From positions 3,782,001 to 3,846,000 of the forward strand of contig CM065650.1 in the NCBI GenBank assembly GCA_033220425.1: DNA of 64,000 bases, written 5' to 3'. A program made the position numbers and the translations under genes. Shown one piece after another: positions 11,260-22,899 of this stretch. How positions within the stretch are numbered: position 1 is the first letter of the stretch; each line of letters starts with the position of its first letter. The notes beneath the pieces are model-generated. The model saw nothing but the letters and a program-made list of their open reading frames with translations, ran no database searches and was not told the origin of the DNA. This DNA is from Lepraria neglecta. Taxonomy: Eukaryota > Ascomycota > Lecanoromycetes > Lecanorales > Stereocaulaceae.

Positions 11260-14200
11260 GAGGTTCCTAGGTACTCTCCGTTTTGTTATACCCTTTCTAC
11301 TTAACTAGATAGAACTAATTTCTTCTATCTAGGATCCTCTCGACCTTATACTCTATTTCTTCCTTAACGTTATAATAGAATATTTCTTAGAGTAGTATAT
11401 TAGAGTCTACCGGCTCTAGAAGCGAGATATAGAATACCGGATATACTTTGGCGTTAGGTAGAAGCTCGAGTTTATAGTTAACGGCCCCCTTTACCTTCTT
11501 AATCAAGAATAGTTCAACCTTAATATAATCTAGTTTCTTACTTAGTCTTGTTATCTTTATATTTTTTATTAGGAGGTATACTTTATCCCCCTCTTTAAGC
11601 TAAGGAATATTCTTTCTTTTCTTATTAACTTATTCCTTTAATCTATTATTTAAGTTTTTAATTATCTTTTATATATCCTTATATAAGCTCTTTAGCTCTT
11701 CTACCTTAGTTAAGGCTTTTTCTATATTAGGTCCTTCCCTAGGTTATAGAAATATATTGGCATTCTTTTCGTGATTGGCAAAGAATGGTATCAGCCCTAT
11801 TATATCTGACCTCTTATTATTATACGCCAGTTATACTATTAGAAGTAGTAAAACCTAGTTATCCTATTTCAAGTTCATATAATACCTTAGGTATACTTCC
11901 ATTATTTGGTTTGCACGCTCTATTTATCTATTAGTCTATAGATAGTATACTATTAATATCCGAAGTTTAGTTCTAATTACTCCGATCAGCGTTTTCTAGT
12001 AGTTGGAAGTAAATAACTTATCTCTATCGGATATTATTAATCTAGGTATACTATAATCTCTTATTAGCTTGTCGAGTAGTATAAAGGCTAACTAATCTGC
12101 CTTATATATCTCCTTGAACGGTATTATGATCGTATACTTCGTTAGTTTATCCATAATGACTATAATTGAGTCGAAGGTATCTTATATAGTAGGATCCTTC
12201 GAAGGTAGTAGTTTAACTATAAAGTCCATTATGATATCATCCTATAGTAATTCTAGTACAGGTACAAACTGAATTTGCCCGTACTTGGCGTATCATATAG
12301 ATTTATTCTGCTGGTATTGAATATATTCTTTAATATATTGTTTAACGCGCGTCCGAAGCTTCGGCGCTGCGTATCCTCGTCCTAGGAGTTCTACTATTTT
12401 AGATACTCTAGGGTGACCTTGTAGTAGGTCGTCGTAGTAATCTCTAATTACTTCTTCAACGTATATATCGGGTAAGTAGGTTTTTTCCTGATATCTGAGC
12501 AATACCGAATCCAGTTGATCCTGTCGTAGCTTTACTACGAATATATCGTTGTCGTAGGCCCTTACGATCCTATTAGTTATATCAGGTCCTGATATACGAA
12601 GGGTTATTACTAATGCCTAATATGGCACTAATAATCCATCGGTTTCTCGTTTTAGGATTGGTCGTTCCGTAACGTTCTTTTCTTCTATATAGTCCGATCG
12701 CCTACTAAGCGTATCTGCTCGACTATTATCTTTTCCTAGGGTATAGGTTATCTTGAACTTGTATTATCCGAGTAGTTCTAACTATCTAACTTATCTTCTA
12801 TTTAACTCTTTAGTTATTATAAAACTAAGAAGATTCTTATAATCCGTAAAGATAGTTAAGTCCGAGCAGCTTTCTGCGTATACTCTCTAATTTTGAAGTA
12901 TATATACTACGGCAAGTAGTTCTTTATCGTATATATCGTAGTTTTATTCTACTACTAATATCTTTCGTGAAAAGTAGGTAACTGGATACTACTTTTAGTC
13001 CTTTATTTAATAAAGATATACTCCTATTATAAGGTCCGAAGTATCTATTTCAATACGAGCCGGTTCGTTGGCTTGAAAGGTACAGAGTACTAGTAGATCC
13101 GTATATACTTTCTTTAATATATTAAACGACTTTTACTATTCTTGTCCCTATATAAATCCGATATCTTTCTTAGTAATATCTATAAGTAGAAGTACTTTCT
13201 TTAAGTAGCCTTCGATAAACTTCCTATTAAAGTTAGCAAATCCTAAGAAACTTTGTACTACTTTAACGTCCTGTGGTATAGGCTATTCCGCTATAGCTTT
13301 GATCTTTTCTAGGCTTATACTAATATCTTTTATACTAACTATAAATTCTAGGAACTTAATAGAGTCCCTGTAAAACTCGCACTTTTCTGGTTTAAGGAGA
13401 AGTTTCGCTTGTAATAGGCATTCGATAATATCCTATATATACTTAATATATTCTTCCTTATTCTTAGAGTAAATCAAGATATTATTAAGGTACGCTATCG
13501 CTGTTCGATCTAAGTGTGCTCGTACGATATTATTAATAAGTGCTTAGCAGGTTACTGGTATGTTGGTGAGTCTAAACGGTATTACTAGGTACTCGTAGTA
13601 GCTATATCTAGTTCGGAAGGCAGTTTTCTATTCTTCGCCTTCTTTTATCCGAATTAGATTATATACGCCCCTAAGGTCTAGTTTCGTGAATATCTTTGCC
13701 TTGCCGAGCCGATCCTATAGCTCGCCGATATTTGGTAAAGGGTAATGATTCTTGATAGTAATATCGTTCAACTTTCGATAGTCGATATATAGTCTTAAGT
13801 TTCTATCCTTCTTCGGCGCGAAGAGGATTAGATAACCTACTAGTAATTTAGATTCCCGAATAAATCCTTTCTTAAGGTTCTTATCGATATACCCGCGAAG
13901 TATAGTAAGTTCCTTTTCTAATAATATATAGATAGGTCCGAATATCGGCGCCTTACTAGGTTCGAGTTCGATCTTATAATCCTATAGTTAGTACTTAGGT
14001 AACGCTTTTACGCTCGTCTCTTCCTCGAATAGGTATACCTACTATTTATATTCCCGAGGGATTATAGAAGGTTCGTCTCTTCCTTTAATAGCTCTCTCTT
14101 TAGTATCCTACTAACCTTTACTAGTAACTAAGGAGTCGAGCCTTCTCTCTTAGAAGTCACTCTTATTATTTAAGAATAAAGTAATATATACTTCGACCGG

Positions 14201-16383
14201 TCTTCGGTTCTTTCTCTTATCTATTATCGTCTACTATTAACTAATAGGTCTAATACTAGTAACATCTCTAGATCGTCCGAATTTAAGCACTTTTGTTTTC
14301 TAGTTGATTTCTAGGTTATATTTATTTAACCAAGGTATTCCTAAAATAATATTATAAGTGGCTATCCCTACTATATCGAATGTAATCTCCTTGTAGTATT
14401 ACTAAATTATTACTGGTAGGGAGCGTGTTTCCTCCTCTACTTTTCCTATTGAGAATACTAACCCGTTAGCCAGGCGTAGCTCGTAAGACAATTTCTTCTT
14501 TCGGGTTAGTAGGCCGCTTAAGTCTACTAAGTTCCTTAAGATAAAATTTCCTGTAGCTCCGCTGTCTATTATCGCTACGGTCCGCTATCTATCGATATTT
14601 ACTAGTATAATAATATAAGTGTAGTATTAGGCGGAACACAATTATTGTTTGGGGAATAACGTATTAATCTCCTTATGCTTCCCTATAGTATAAGAGATTA
14701 TTCTTTTCCCTATAATAGTAGGAAGCTATATACTTCCTTTATTCCTTTGTGCGGGATGTATTTATTATATAGGTAGCTATACTATAGTACCTAGTTATAA
14801 GCTCCTCTCTTAAAGACCTTAAGCGAGTTATTTCTTTCTTTTTCCTACTTCTCTATAAAGTATAGGAAGTAGTAATACTTCCTCTTACTTGCAAGATACT
14901 ACTAGTATCTATCTTCCTTATACTTATACTACTATATCTCTCTATAGTAAGCTTTCTTAAGTAGAGGTACCGTGTATTCTTCCGCTAGACGGCCCCTTTC
15001 CTCCCTATATACTAAATAATCGGGTAATATATACTTAGTATATAGAATCTCGCTATATTACTAATATTCCCTATCGTATCGATAGTCTCGTATAGGTTCG
15101 TCCCATTTGGGTTTTACAGATAATTACTTATTTAGTACGCCTTATACCTTGTTTTCGATTTCGTCGAAGAGTTTATATTTATCTTTATCCGATTAAGGTT
15201 CCTTAATTTCTAGTAATTTCCCTTCTACTTGGGATATAGTAGATCTAGGTTCGGGTGTCGACGCTAGTCTCTCCGGACTAGCTTTCCGCTGTTCCTAATC
15301 CGTCTTATACTATTAAGATCTATTACTATCCCTATAGTAATACCTCTATACTTCTTTATTGAATTCTAATTCGAAGGTATCATCTTCCGAATCTTGTTCT
15401 AATTCTTCTATATCGTAGAGTAGCTATATTTCTTCGGAGTTTTCCTTGTTATCTAGAGGTCCTCCTTCTATTGCGTTAATCTATAGTCGGTTCACTATAT
15501 TCTTCGACCTGTAGTCTCTAGCTATATAGCCTAGTTTACTATAGCTATAGTAAGTAATTACTTTCTTTCCCCCGTACTGCTTTTTCCCTTTAAAGTTTCC
15601 TTTCTTCTTTCCTATCTAAATAAAGTTAATCTCTATTAGTACTATACTACGGTAAGTATTACGTTCTCCGTAGTCTTATTAGTAATTCCTTATTTTTAAA
15701 AAGAATCCCTTATATCGGGTTCCGCTAACTCCTCCGTCATACCGTTTCTCTATAGATCGTTCGAATAGTTTATTATCGATTTCGATCGCATTTTCAATAA
15801 GTCTATCTAAGGTATCAATTACTCCTCCGAATCTTATAAGCTCGTCTTTAATATTATCTTTAAGGCCCTAACAATATATTATTATTAGCGTATTATCATC
15901 CTAGCCTATTTTAGTAGCGTACGTTTAAAACTAAGTTGAAAACTCTAATACTAACTTCTTCTACTTTATATACTGAATAATATATATTACTATATTTACC
16001 TTATTAGAAGGTCCGAATATATAGCGGACTTCAACCATAAACTTTGGTATACTCTCTATCCAAGATTTAATATCGCCGTCCTTGTCGTCGTCTTCTATAT
16101 ACTTTTTTAGGAAAGGTTCGACCCACTTTTGGGCCCGTCCTCATAGGTACGATATAGCGAAGGTAGTATATCTAGTTACTAGGAGCAAGTCCCCCTGGAA
16201 TAGAAGGTATAGTTATACTTATATAAGCTATAGCTCAAGCTTATCCCTGTCTCCGTAGTATAGGTCTAGTACTATAACCTTGATCCTTTTCCTAGATCCT
16301 TCGTCTATAGTATAGCGTCTCTAGCTAGTAACCGTTAAGGTACTTGGGGTAGGGTTTCTACCTGAAGTTGTTGAAGAACTCAT
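11133..16383 (-). pseudogene. Element D gag-pol
   Basis: Gag starts at an intact ATG (16383-16381; MSSSTTSGRNP) shortly after the 5' LTR. Zinc knuckle near 15510-15560 with Cys and His now Tyr. Protease DSG near 14565. Reverse transcriptase active site near 13480-13500 reads YLNN instead of YLDD. RNase H about 13080-12720. Integrase about 12560-12050, including an open piece with the zinc-binding YQQNKS block at 12293-12502. Chromodomain about 11350-11220. Stop at 11133. Many TAG/TAA codons make it inactive. Confidence 0.85.
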
Positions 16384-16401
16384 CCCTTAGGGTGTTCAAA
16401 G

Positions 16402-16813
16402 TGTTACGACCCACGTCCGATCGTTTACCTAACGGTACGATAACCGGGTATAGGTATAGGCGTCTTATGCTTCTATAGGAGAGGAGTTACTCAGGTAGAA
16501 TAGTAGTCTTCGTGTGTATAGGTAATCAATACGTTCTATATTGATAACTAGTAAAGTATAGTGCAAGGAGTACTAGGAAGATTAACTAAGTTGAATACGC
16601 TGTTCCAAGCAACGGGCAAAGCCCCGTATATATAGATATAAGAAATCCTGCCAAGCACTCCATGAGCGTTATGAGCGCACGGCGCTTATTGCGCTCATCA
16701 TTCTTGAGCGCCATGAGCGTACTACGCTCGTTGCGCTCATCGCTATAGCTGCTAGTCCTATCTATAGTACCTTGTCCTACAGGATAGTCCTATTAGAACC
16801 AGTAGTTCTAACA
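16402..16813 (-). repeat. 5' LTR of element D
   Basis: 412 bp. It contains the repeated GAGCGC/GCGCTC hairpin blocks typical of this family. TSD GCCAT follows on the plus strand. Confidence 0.9.
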
Positions 16814-16818
16814 GCCAT

Positions 16819-18635
16819 TAAGCTCGATAGGTAGAGAAATTAGCTAATTTCAACTTCAAAATTATATACCGGAGTAGCAAATCTAACGGCAAAGCAGACG
16901 CCTTGATACGTATACCGAACTTAGTACCTACTAATAACCAAGATAAGCGTCAAAAGTATTAATACCGTACTCTACTATCTCTAGAGTATTTTCAGAAATT
17001 CTCTAAGGATAGAGACCTTAAAGAGGGGGGTAGTAGTAATAATACTATATTAGACGAATAGATCAACGCGATAGCTAATAAAGATTTACCTCTATACGTA
17101 AGGGTAGTACTAGTAAACAAGGAAGACGACGACTATCGGCGTATCCGTAATACCCTCGCGAAGGATCCGTCTTAGATGTTCGAGATAATCAATCTATATT
17201 ATTACTCTAGTTATAATAATATACTCTTCTATAAGGATCGTCTTTGGGTTCTAGTAATGGCTAAGCTCCGTACGGACCTAATCAAGGAAAGCTATAACTA
17301 ACCCGTATACGGCTATCCTGGTAGAGATAGGACGCTTGAGTTAGTAAAGAGATAGTTCTACTAGCGTAGTATAAAAGATGAGATTGCCCGCTATATCCGT
17401 AATTACTATATCTGCCAACGAAGTAAAGCCCCTCGAGACTAATATAATAGGCTACTATAGGCTTTACCGGTGCCGGAGCAACGCTAGTAAGATATCTCGA
17501 TAGACTTTATCACTAGACTTCCCGTCTCGGAAGGGTACAATACTATATATACTATAGTGGACCGGCTTTCCAAAGAGCGCCACTATACTCTATATATTAT
17601 AACCAATCAAGGCACGTCTACGGAAGCCACGGCCGATATCCTAATAAGATATATCTTCCGCTCGTATAGTCTCCTAGAGTCGATTATCTCTAATCGAGGG
17701 CTATAGTTCGTATCGTTAGTATAGAAGGTACTATATTAGCGACTAAAGATTAATATTAAGCTATCTACGGCGTTCCATCCGGAAACTAATAGTTAGACGG
17801 AACGGGCTAATTAAGACGTCGAGCGTCACCTGAGAACGTATTACTCGTATATACAAGATAATTAGTTCCGACTTCTCCCTATAGCCGAATTTATAGATAA
17901 TAACTCTATTACTAGTACTATAGGAATAACTCCCTTCTTTACTAATAAAGGTTTCTACCCTTAGATATCTTTCTCTCTACCTATAGACGCTGGATCTACG
18001 GCTTATAAGCGTATCTAGTATACTAAGGCGAATAATATCGCAGACCGTATAACGAGAGTCTTAGACTTTATAACCAAGTAATCCGTTATAAGCCGTAGGA
18101 GAATAACGGATTAAGCTAATAAGAAGCGGTCTAACGTTATATACGATAAAGGAGATATAGTATTCCTATCCAGTCGGAATATAAGTATAGAACGTCCGAG
18201 TAGGAAACTGGATAATAAGATACTAGGACCGTTTAAGGTATTAGATAAAGTTAGATTATCTTACCGTCTAGAACTCCTATCTAGTATACAAATATATAAT
18301 ATCTTCCACCCTAGTCTACTACGAAAAGTATCTATAGACCCTTTACCTAGTTAGCGAACGGAGCCGCCAAGACCTATTATAGTAGATAACTAGGAAGAGT
18401 AGGAGATCGATGACATCTTGGATACTAGACTATTCGGTCGCGGCCGCCGTCTGCAGTTCCGGGTCTAATAGAAGAACGAGTAACAACCGGACCACTAATA
18501 GTACTATACGGATGGCGGCGAATTTGGCAACGCTTAGGATATAGTCGACGACTTCTATACGCGCTACCCGAACAAACCAGGTAGTCCGAGTCGGCTATAG
18601 TCGCCTTGCCTTCCGTATTAGGGACGATACTTACT
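16819..18635 (+). pseudogene. Element C RNase H end, integrase and chromodomain
   Basis: The frame resumes after D with VEKLANFNFKIIYRS and GKADAL, the RNase H to integrase link. Integrase zinc-binding region about 17300-17420 (YICQRSKAP). Core from about 17495: SIDFITRLPVSEGYN (first Asp kept), then SNRGL where DRG is expected (second Asp to Asn), then AFHPETNS..ERAN. A GPFKVLDKVRLSYRLELP-type region precedes IFHPSLLRK, and a chromodomain lies near 18390-18570 (DDILDTRLFGRGRRLQFRV, then DGGEFGNA). Stops are of RIP type. Confidence 0.85.
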
Positions 18636-18648
18636 TAAAGGGGGGTAG
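18636..18648 (+). promoter_or_regulatory. Polypurine tract of element C
   Basis: AAAGGGGGG lies just before the 3' LTR. It is the expected primer site for plus-strand synthesis and confirms the element's orientation. Confidence 0.75.
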
Positions 18649-18862
18649 TATCACGGCTTGGCCATTGCTTGCTTACTGTTGTTACCGATACGCGTAATAT
18701 AGAGTATAGTTATCGAACGTTCGATCATCGCTCAGCGCTTATAGCTAGCGGCTTAGCGCGCCTCTAAGACGCGTAGGCTTTATATATCTATCTTCTCTCC
18801 TTAGATATATTCTTCTAGTTATATTACACCCCTATCGACTCGCTCTAGGCAGGCCCCTAATA
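18649..18862 (+). repeat. 3' LTR of element C
   Basis: 214 bp, the same length as the 5' LTR, starting TATCACGG (TG to TA) and ending CCCCTAATA. TSD GATAT follows. Confidence 0.9.
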
Positions 18863-19700
18863 GATATAGCTATCTAGATAGTATCGTCTCGGATAGGGGT
18901 AGCGTGTTTACTAGCGGCTTTTGGGCTGAGATTTACTATTAAATAAAAATGAAGAGAAATCTTAGTATCGTATTCTACCCCCAAACTAATAGCTAGATAG
19001 AACGCCAAAATCAAACGCTTAAGTACTATCTACGTATCTACTACGATAAATAGTAGGGTAACTAGGCGGGTCTCCTACCGCTAGCCGAATTCGTCTATTA
19101 CCAAGCTTAATAAACGAGCTCCGGGAGAAGTCCGTTTTATTTAATATATAGATATAAGCTAGAGCTCGAAATACACGCCGAGGACGACGCTAGGGAGGAA
19201 GAGGTACCTATAGTAAAGGATTATATAAAGTAACTTTATTAAATACAAGATACGCTTATAGAACGCTAGGTAACCGTACGGGAATCGTAGGCTAAATACT
19301 ATAATTAATATTATAAGCTACGCGTTCTTAATAAAGGGAACTTAGTATTACTATTAACTAAAAACTTAAAGTTAAAAAGATCGAGTAAGAAGATATCCTA
19401 TAAGTAGATTAGGCTATTTTATATAGATAAGCCTATTAGGAAGTAAGTATACCGCCTTATACTCTCTATAGGATATTCGATTTATTCTATCTTTTATATC
19501 TCTCTTCTAGAGCTATATAAACGCAGGCTAAATAACGAGTCGATTCCTGAATTTTAACTTCTAGAACTTATTAATAACTAAGAAGAATAGGAGGTAGAAG
19601 AGATTTTAGGAAAATATACTCGGAAAGGAATTATTTCCTATAAAATCAAGTAGAAAGGATAGCTATTATAGTATAATTAGTAGATACTAGAATAAAATAT
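18863..19700 (+). pseudogene. Element E integrase C-terminal half and chromodomain
   Basis: The frame gives SDRGSVFTSGFW, then FYPQTNS..ERQNQTL and LPLAEFVYYQA, the conserved second half of a Ty3 integrase core. A GNLVLLLTKNL block follows, and then a chromodomain near 19550-19690 (EVEEILGKYTRKG..SYKIK, then KG). Stops are TAG/TAA of RIP type. The first residues lie at 5999-6026, across element C. The catalytic D in SDRG is kept, but the frame is broken, so it cannot be active. Confidence 0.75.
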
Positions 19701-19999
19701 AGAAGGTATATTTTATATATAAAATATATATAATAAACGGCTAAAGAAGGAGCGGAGATAAAGGAAGGGTTAGGTCGATTATATATTAAGGAGAAATTAG
19801 GGAGAAAGGTAAAGTAATTATATATCTAATAAAAGACTAAATAAGAGATAGTAAGAAGTAACCTCTTCGCTATATAGGCGTATATAAAAACTACTCTACT
19901 TGCTAGTAAAACGCTAGTATATATAATAACCAAACTATTCGAAGGCACTACTAATATTACACGCAAGCGCCACGTAGACAGAATATATACTAACTATAA

Positions 20000-20712
20000 G
20001 CCTACTTCTCTATCTCGGATAACTCCTCTAAGGACAATTCCTTAGGGGAGGAGGAGATATCCTCCGACTCCGACTTACCTAAGAGAGGAAGGCTATACTA
20101 GAAGACTCGCGAGTTAGCGCGATAGAAACGCAATATAAACGCAGAGAAACTAACCTCAATATACTCGATATTATAGCGACCAGCTATAGTCTTATTTAAC
20201 TAAACGAGTTAGTAGTAGATCGTCTCCTAGATTTAGTCGAGGGAGGGCTTCTTAGGGAGACCTATACGGCCGGCGATATAGGTACTTCGTGTAAGCGCGG
20301 TATTCAAACGCCGTATATAGCGTACTAACGCCTGGCCTTCCGCAGTATCCTCCCTAGTAGAAGCCGTATCGAAGGCGGTATAGAGATAGAACGCCTTATT
20401 AGTAAGGCGGTAGCACTTATAGGGACCTAAAAATATATTTTGTTAGTACTAATTATATAATAGAACTACGAAGAGGGAGGGGATACTTACCGGTATATAC
20501 AAGTGCTTCTCCTAGGTATAGTACTCGTACTTCTTATATATTATCTTCTTCTTAGCGGGACCGCGGAAGATAGTACCTTTATAAACTAGAGGCGTAATAT
20601 TAGCTAGGAGCTTGCGATAGCACCGCGAGTACTTATAGTCTAGCCCCTCCTTCGTAACTAGGCGAAGGTAATAGATATAAGAGAAGGTAGTTAACTTCTT
20701 CTCCGTACCGGA
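20000..20712 (-). pseudogene. Antisense spliced gene in the 3' tail of element E (C-terminal part)
   Basis: Minus-strand frame that continues from 27290 across the insertion of A (SGTEKK joins at the CCGGA target). It has a canonical intron at 20427-20490: donor GTAAGT, perfect branch point TACTAAC and acceptor TTTTTAG. The exon before it contains GTIFRGPAKKK; the one after contains GPYKCYRLTNKAFYLY and ends in an acidic tail (GKSESEDISSSPKEL, then LSLEELSEIEK). The exon frames do not join in phase as they stand (one base off), so an indel is likely. The protein is not recognised. It lies opposite the retrotransposon sense strand, after the chromodomain. Confidence 0.55.
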
Positions 20713-21139
20713 TGTTAGAACCCTCGGTTCTAACAGGACTGTCCTGTAGGACAAGACACTACAGACAGGACTAGTAGCTGAAGCGATGAGCGCAACGAGC
20801 GCCGTGCGCTCATGGCGCTCAAGAATGATGAGCGCAATGAGCGCCGTGCGCTCATAACGCTTATAGAGTGCTTGGCAGGATTCCCTATGTCTATATATAC
20901 GGGGCTTTGCCCGTTGTTTGGAATAGTATATTCAACTTAGTAAACTATTACTTGGTTAATCTTCTTGGTATTCCTTGTACTATACTTTACTAGTTATTAA
21001 TATAGAACGCATTAATTACCTACAGCCACGAAGACTGCCATTCTACCTAAGTGACTCCTCTCCCACAGAAGTATAAGACATCTACACCTATACCCGGTTA
21101 TTACACCGTTAGGTAAACGATCGGACGTGGGTTGTAACA
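20713..21139 (+). repeat. 5' LTR of element A
   Basis: TGTTAGAACC...GTAACA. A short inverted block (AGAACC/GGTTCT) lies at the tip. From about 20780 to 20870 there is a cluster of GAGCGC/GCGCTC repeats able to fold into hairpins. TATATATA near 20894 may serve the promoter. Confidence 0.93.
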
Positions 21140-21157
21140 CTTTGAATACCCTAAGGG

Positions 21158-22870
21158 ATAAGTTCTTTAATAACTTCAGGCAGAAACCCTACCCCAAGCA
21201 CCTTAACGGTTACTAGCTAGAGACGCTATACTATAGACGAAGGATCTGGAAAAAGGATCAAGGTTATAGTACCAGACCTATACTACGGAGACAGGGATAA
21301 GCTTGAGCTATAGCTCACACAAGTATAACTATACCTTCTATTCCAGGGAGACTTGCTCCTAGTAACTAGATATACTACCTTCGCTATATTATACCTACGA
21401 GGACGGGCCTAAAAGTGGGTTGAACCTTTCCTAAAGAAGTATATAGAAGACGACGACGAAGACGGCGACATTAAGTTATGGATGGAAAGTATACCAAAGT
21501 TTATGGTTGAAATCCGCCGTATATTCGGACCTTCCAATAAGGCAAACGTAGTAATATATATCATCTAGTATATAAAGTAGAAGAAGTTAGCGTCAGAGTT
21601 TTTAACTTAGTTTTAAATATATACTACTAAAACAGGCTAGGATGATAATATACTAATAACGATATATTGTCAAGGCCTTAAAGATAATATCAAAGACGAG
21701 CTTATAAGATTCGGAGGAGTAATTGATACTCTAGACAGACTTATTAAAAATACGATCGAGATTGACAACAAGTTATTCGAACGATCTATAGAGAAAAGGT
21801 ATAACGGAGGAGTTAGCGGAACCCGACACAAGGGATTCTTCTCAAAGACGAGGAATTACCGATAAGACTACGGAGAATGTAACACTTACCGTAGTATAGT
21901 GCTAATAGAGATTAACTTTATCTAGATAGGAAAGAAGAAAGGAAACTTTAAAGGGAAAAAGCAGCACGGGGGAAAGAAAGCAATCACTTACTATAGCTAT
22001 AGCAAACTGGGCTATATAGCTAGAGACTACAGGTCGAAGAATATAGTATACCGACCGCAGATTAACGTAATAGAAGGAGGACCTCTAGATAACGAGGAAA
22101 GCTCTAAAGGAACATAGCTACTCTACGATATAGAAGAATTAGATTAGGATTCGGAAGATGATACCTTCGAATCGGAATTCAATAAAGAAGTATAGAGATA
22201 TTACTATAGGGATAGTAATAGATCTCAATAGTATAAGACGGATTAGGAACAGCGGAAAGCTAGTCCGGAGAGACTAGCGTCGATACCCGAACCTGGATCT
22301 ACTATATCCCAAGCAGAAGGAAAATTACCGGAAATCAACGAACCTCAATCGGATAAAGATAAAAGCAAACTCTTCGAAGAAATCAAAAGTAAGGTATAAG
22401 GCGTATTAAATAAGTAATTATCTATAAAACCCAAATAGGACGAACCTATACAAGACTATCGATACAATAGGGAATATTAGTAATATAGCGAGATTCTATA
22501 TACTGAATGTATATTACCCGACTATTTAGTATATAGAGAAGAAAGGGGCCGTCTAGTGAAAGAGTATACGGTACCCTTACTTAAGAAAGCTTACTATAGA
22601 GAAATATAGTAGTATAAGTATAAGGAAGATAGATACTAATAGCATCTTGTAAGTAAGAGGAAGTATTACTACTTCCTATACTTTATAGAGAAGTAGGAAA
22701 AGGAAAGAAATAACTTACTTAAAGTCTTTAAGAGAGGAGCTTATAACCAGGTACTATAGTATAGCTACCTATATAACAAATATATTCTGTATAAGGGAAT
22801 AAAGGAAGTATACGGATTCCTACTATTACAGGGAAAAGAATAATCTCTTATACTATAGGGAAGTATAAGG
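21158..22870 (+). pseudogene. Element A gag with mutated zinc knuckle
   Basis: The frame starts at 21158, where the ATG seen in D is ATA. Capsid-like region near 21400-21600. The nucleocapsid knuckle near 21986-22033 shows RIP exactly: CX2CX4HX4C reads Y, Y, Y, Y at the four ligand positions (ITYYSYSKLGYIARDY). An acidic region follows (DIEELD.DSEDDTFESE). Gag would bind and package the element's RNA; this copy cannot bind zinc. TAG stops stand where CAG or TGG is expected. Confidence 0.8.
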
Positions 22871-22899
22871 AGATTAATACGTTATTCCCCAAACAACAA

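Larger units (their letters stand above)
10315..16813 (-). mobile_element. Element D: complete family I chromovirus nested in C, TSD GCCAT
   Basis: LTRs at 16402-16813 (5', 412 bp) and 10315-10684 (3', 370 bp) and a perfect 5-bp duplication GCCAT (10310-10314 and 16814-16818). It reads on the minus strand: gag, protease, reverse transcriptase, RNase H, integrase, chromodomain. Internal sequence is closely related to A and B. Its gag start codon is intact, while A and B have ATA there. Confidence 0.92.
6027..18862 (+). mobile_element. Element C: complete family II Ty3/gypsy chromovirus, TSD GATAT
   Basis: Two 214-bp LTRs (6027-6240 and 18649-18862) and a perfect 5-bp duplication GATAT (6022-6026 and 18863-18867). 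Order inside: gag, protease, reverse transcriptase, RNase H (split by D), integrase, chromodomain, polypurine tract. Without the nested D (10315-16813) and the 377-bp insert, the element is about 6 kb. It is RIPed throughout and inactive. Confidence 0.92.

Noticed and set aside
20512-20754. A single 80-codon minus-strand gene starting in the LTR of A and reading outward
   Set aside because: It is a chance fusion: the first codons come from the 5' LTR of A and the rest from the antisense gene of E, which really continues at 27290 on the far side of A.
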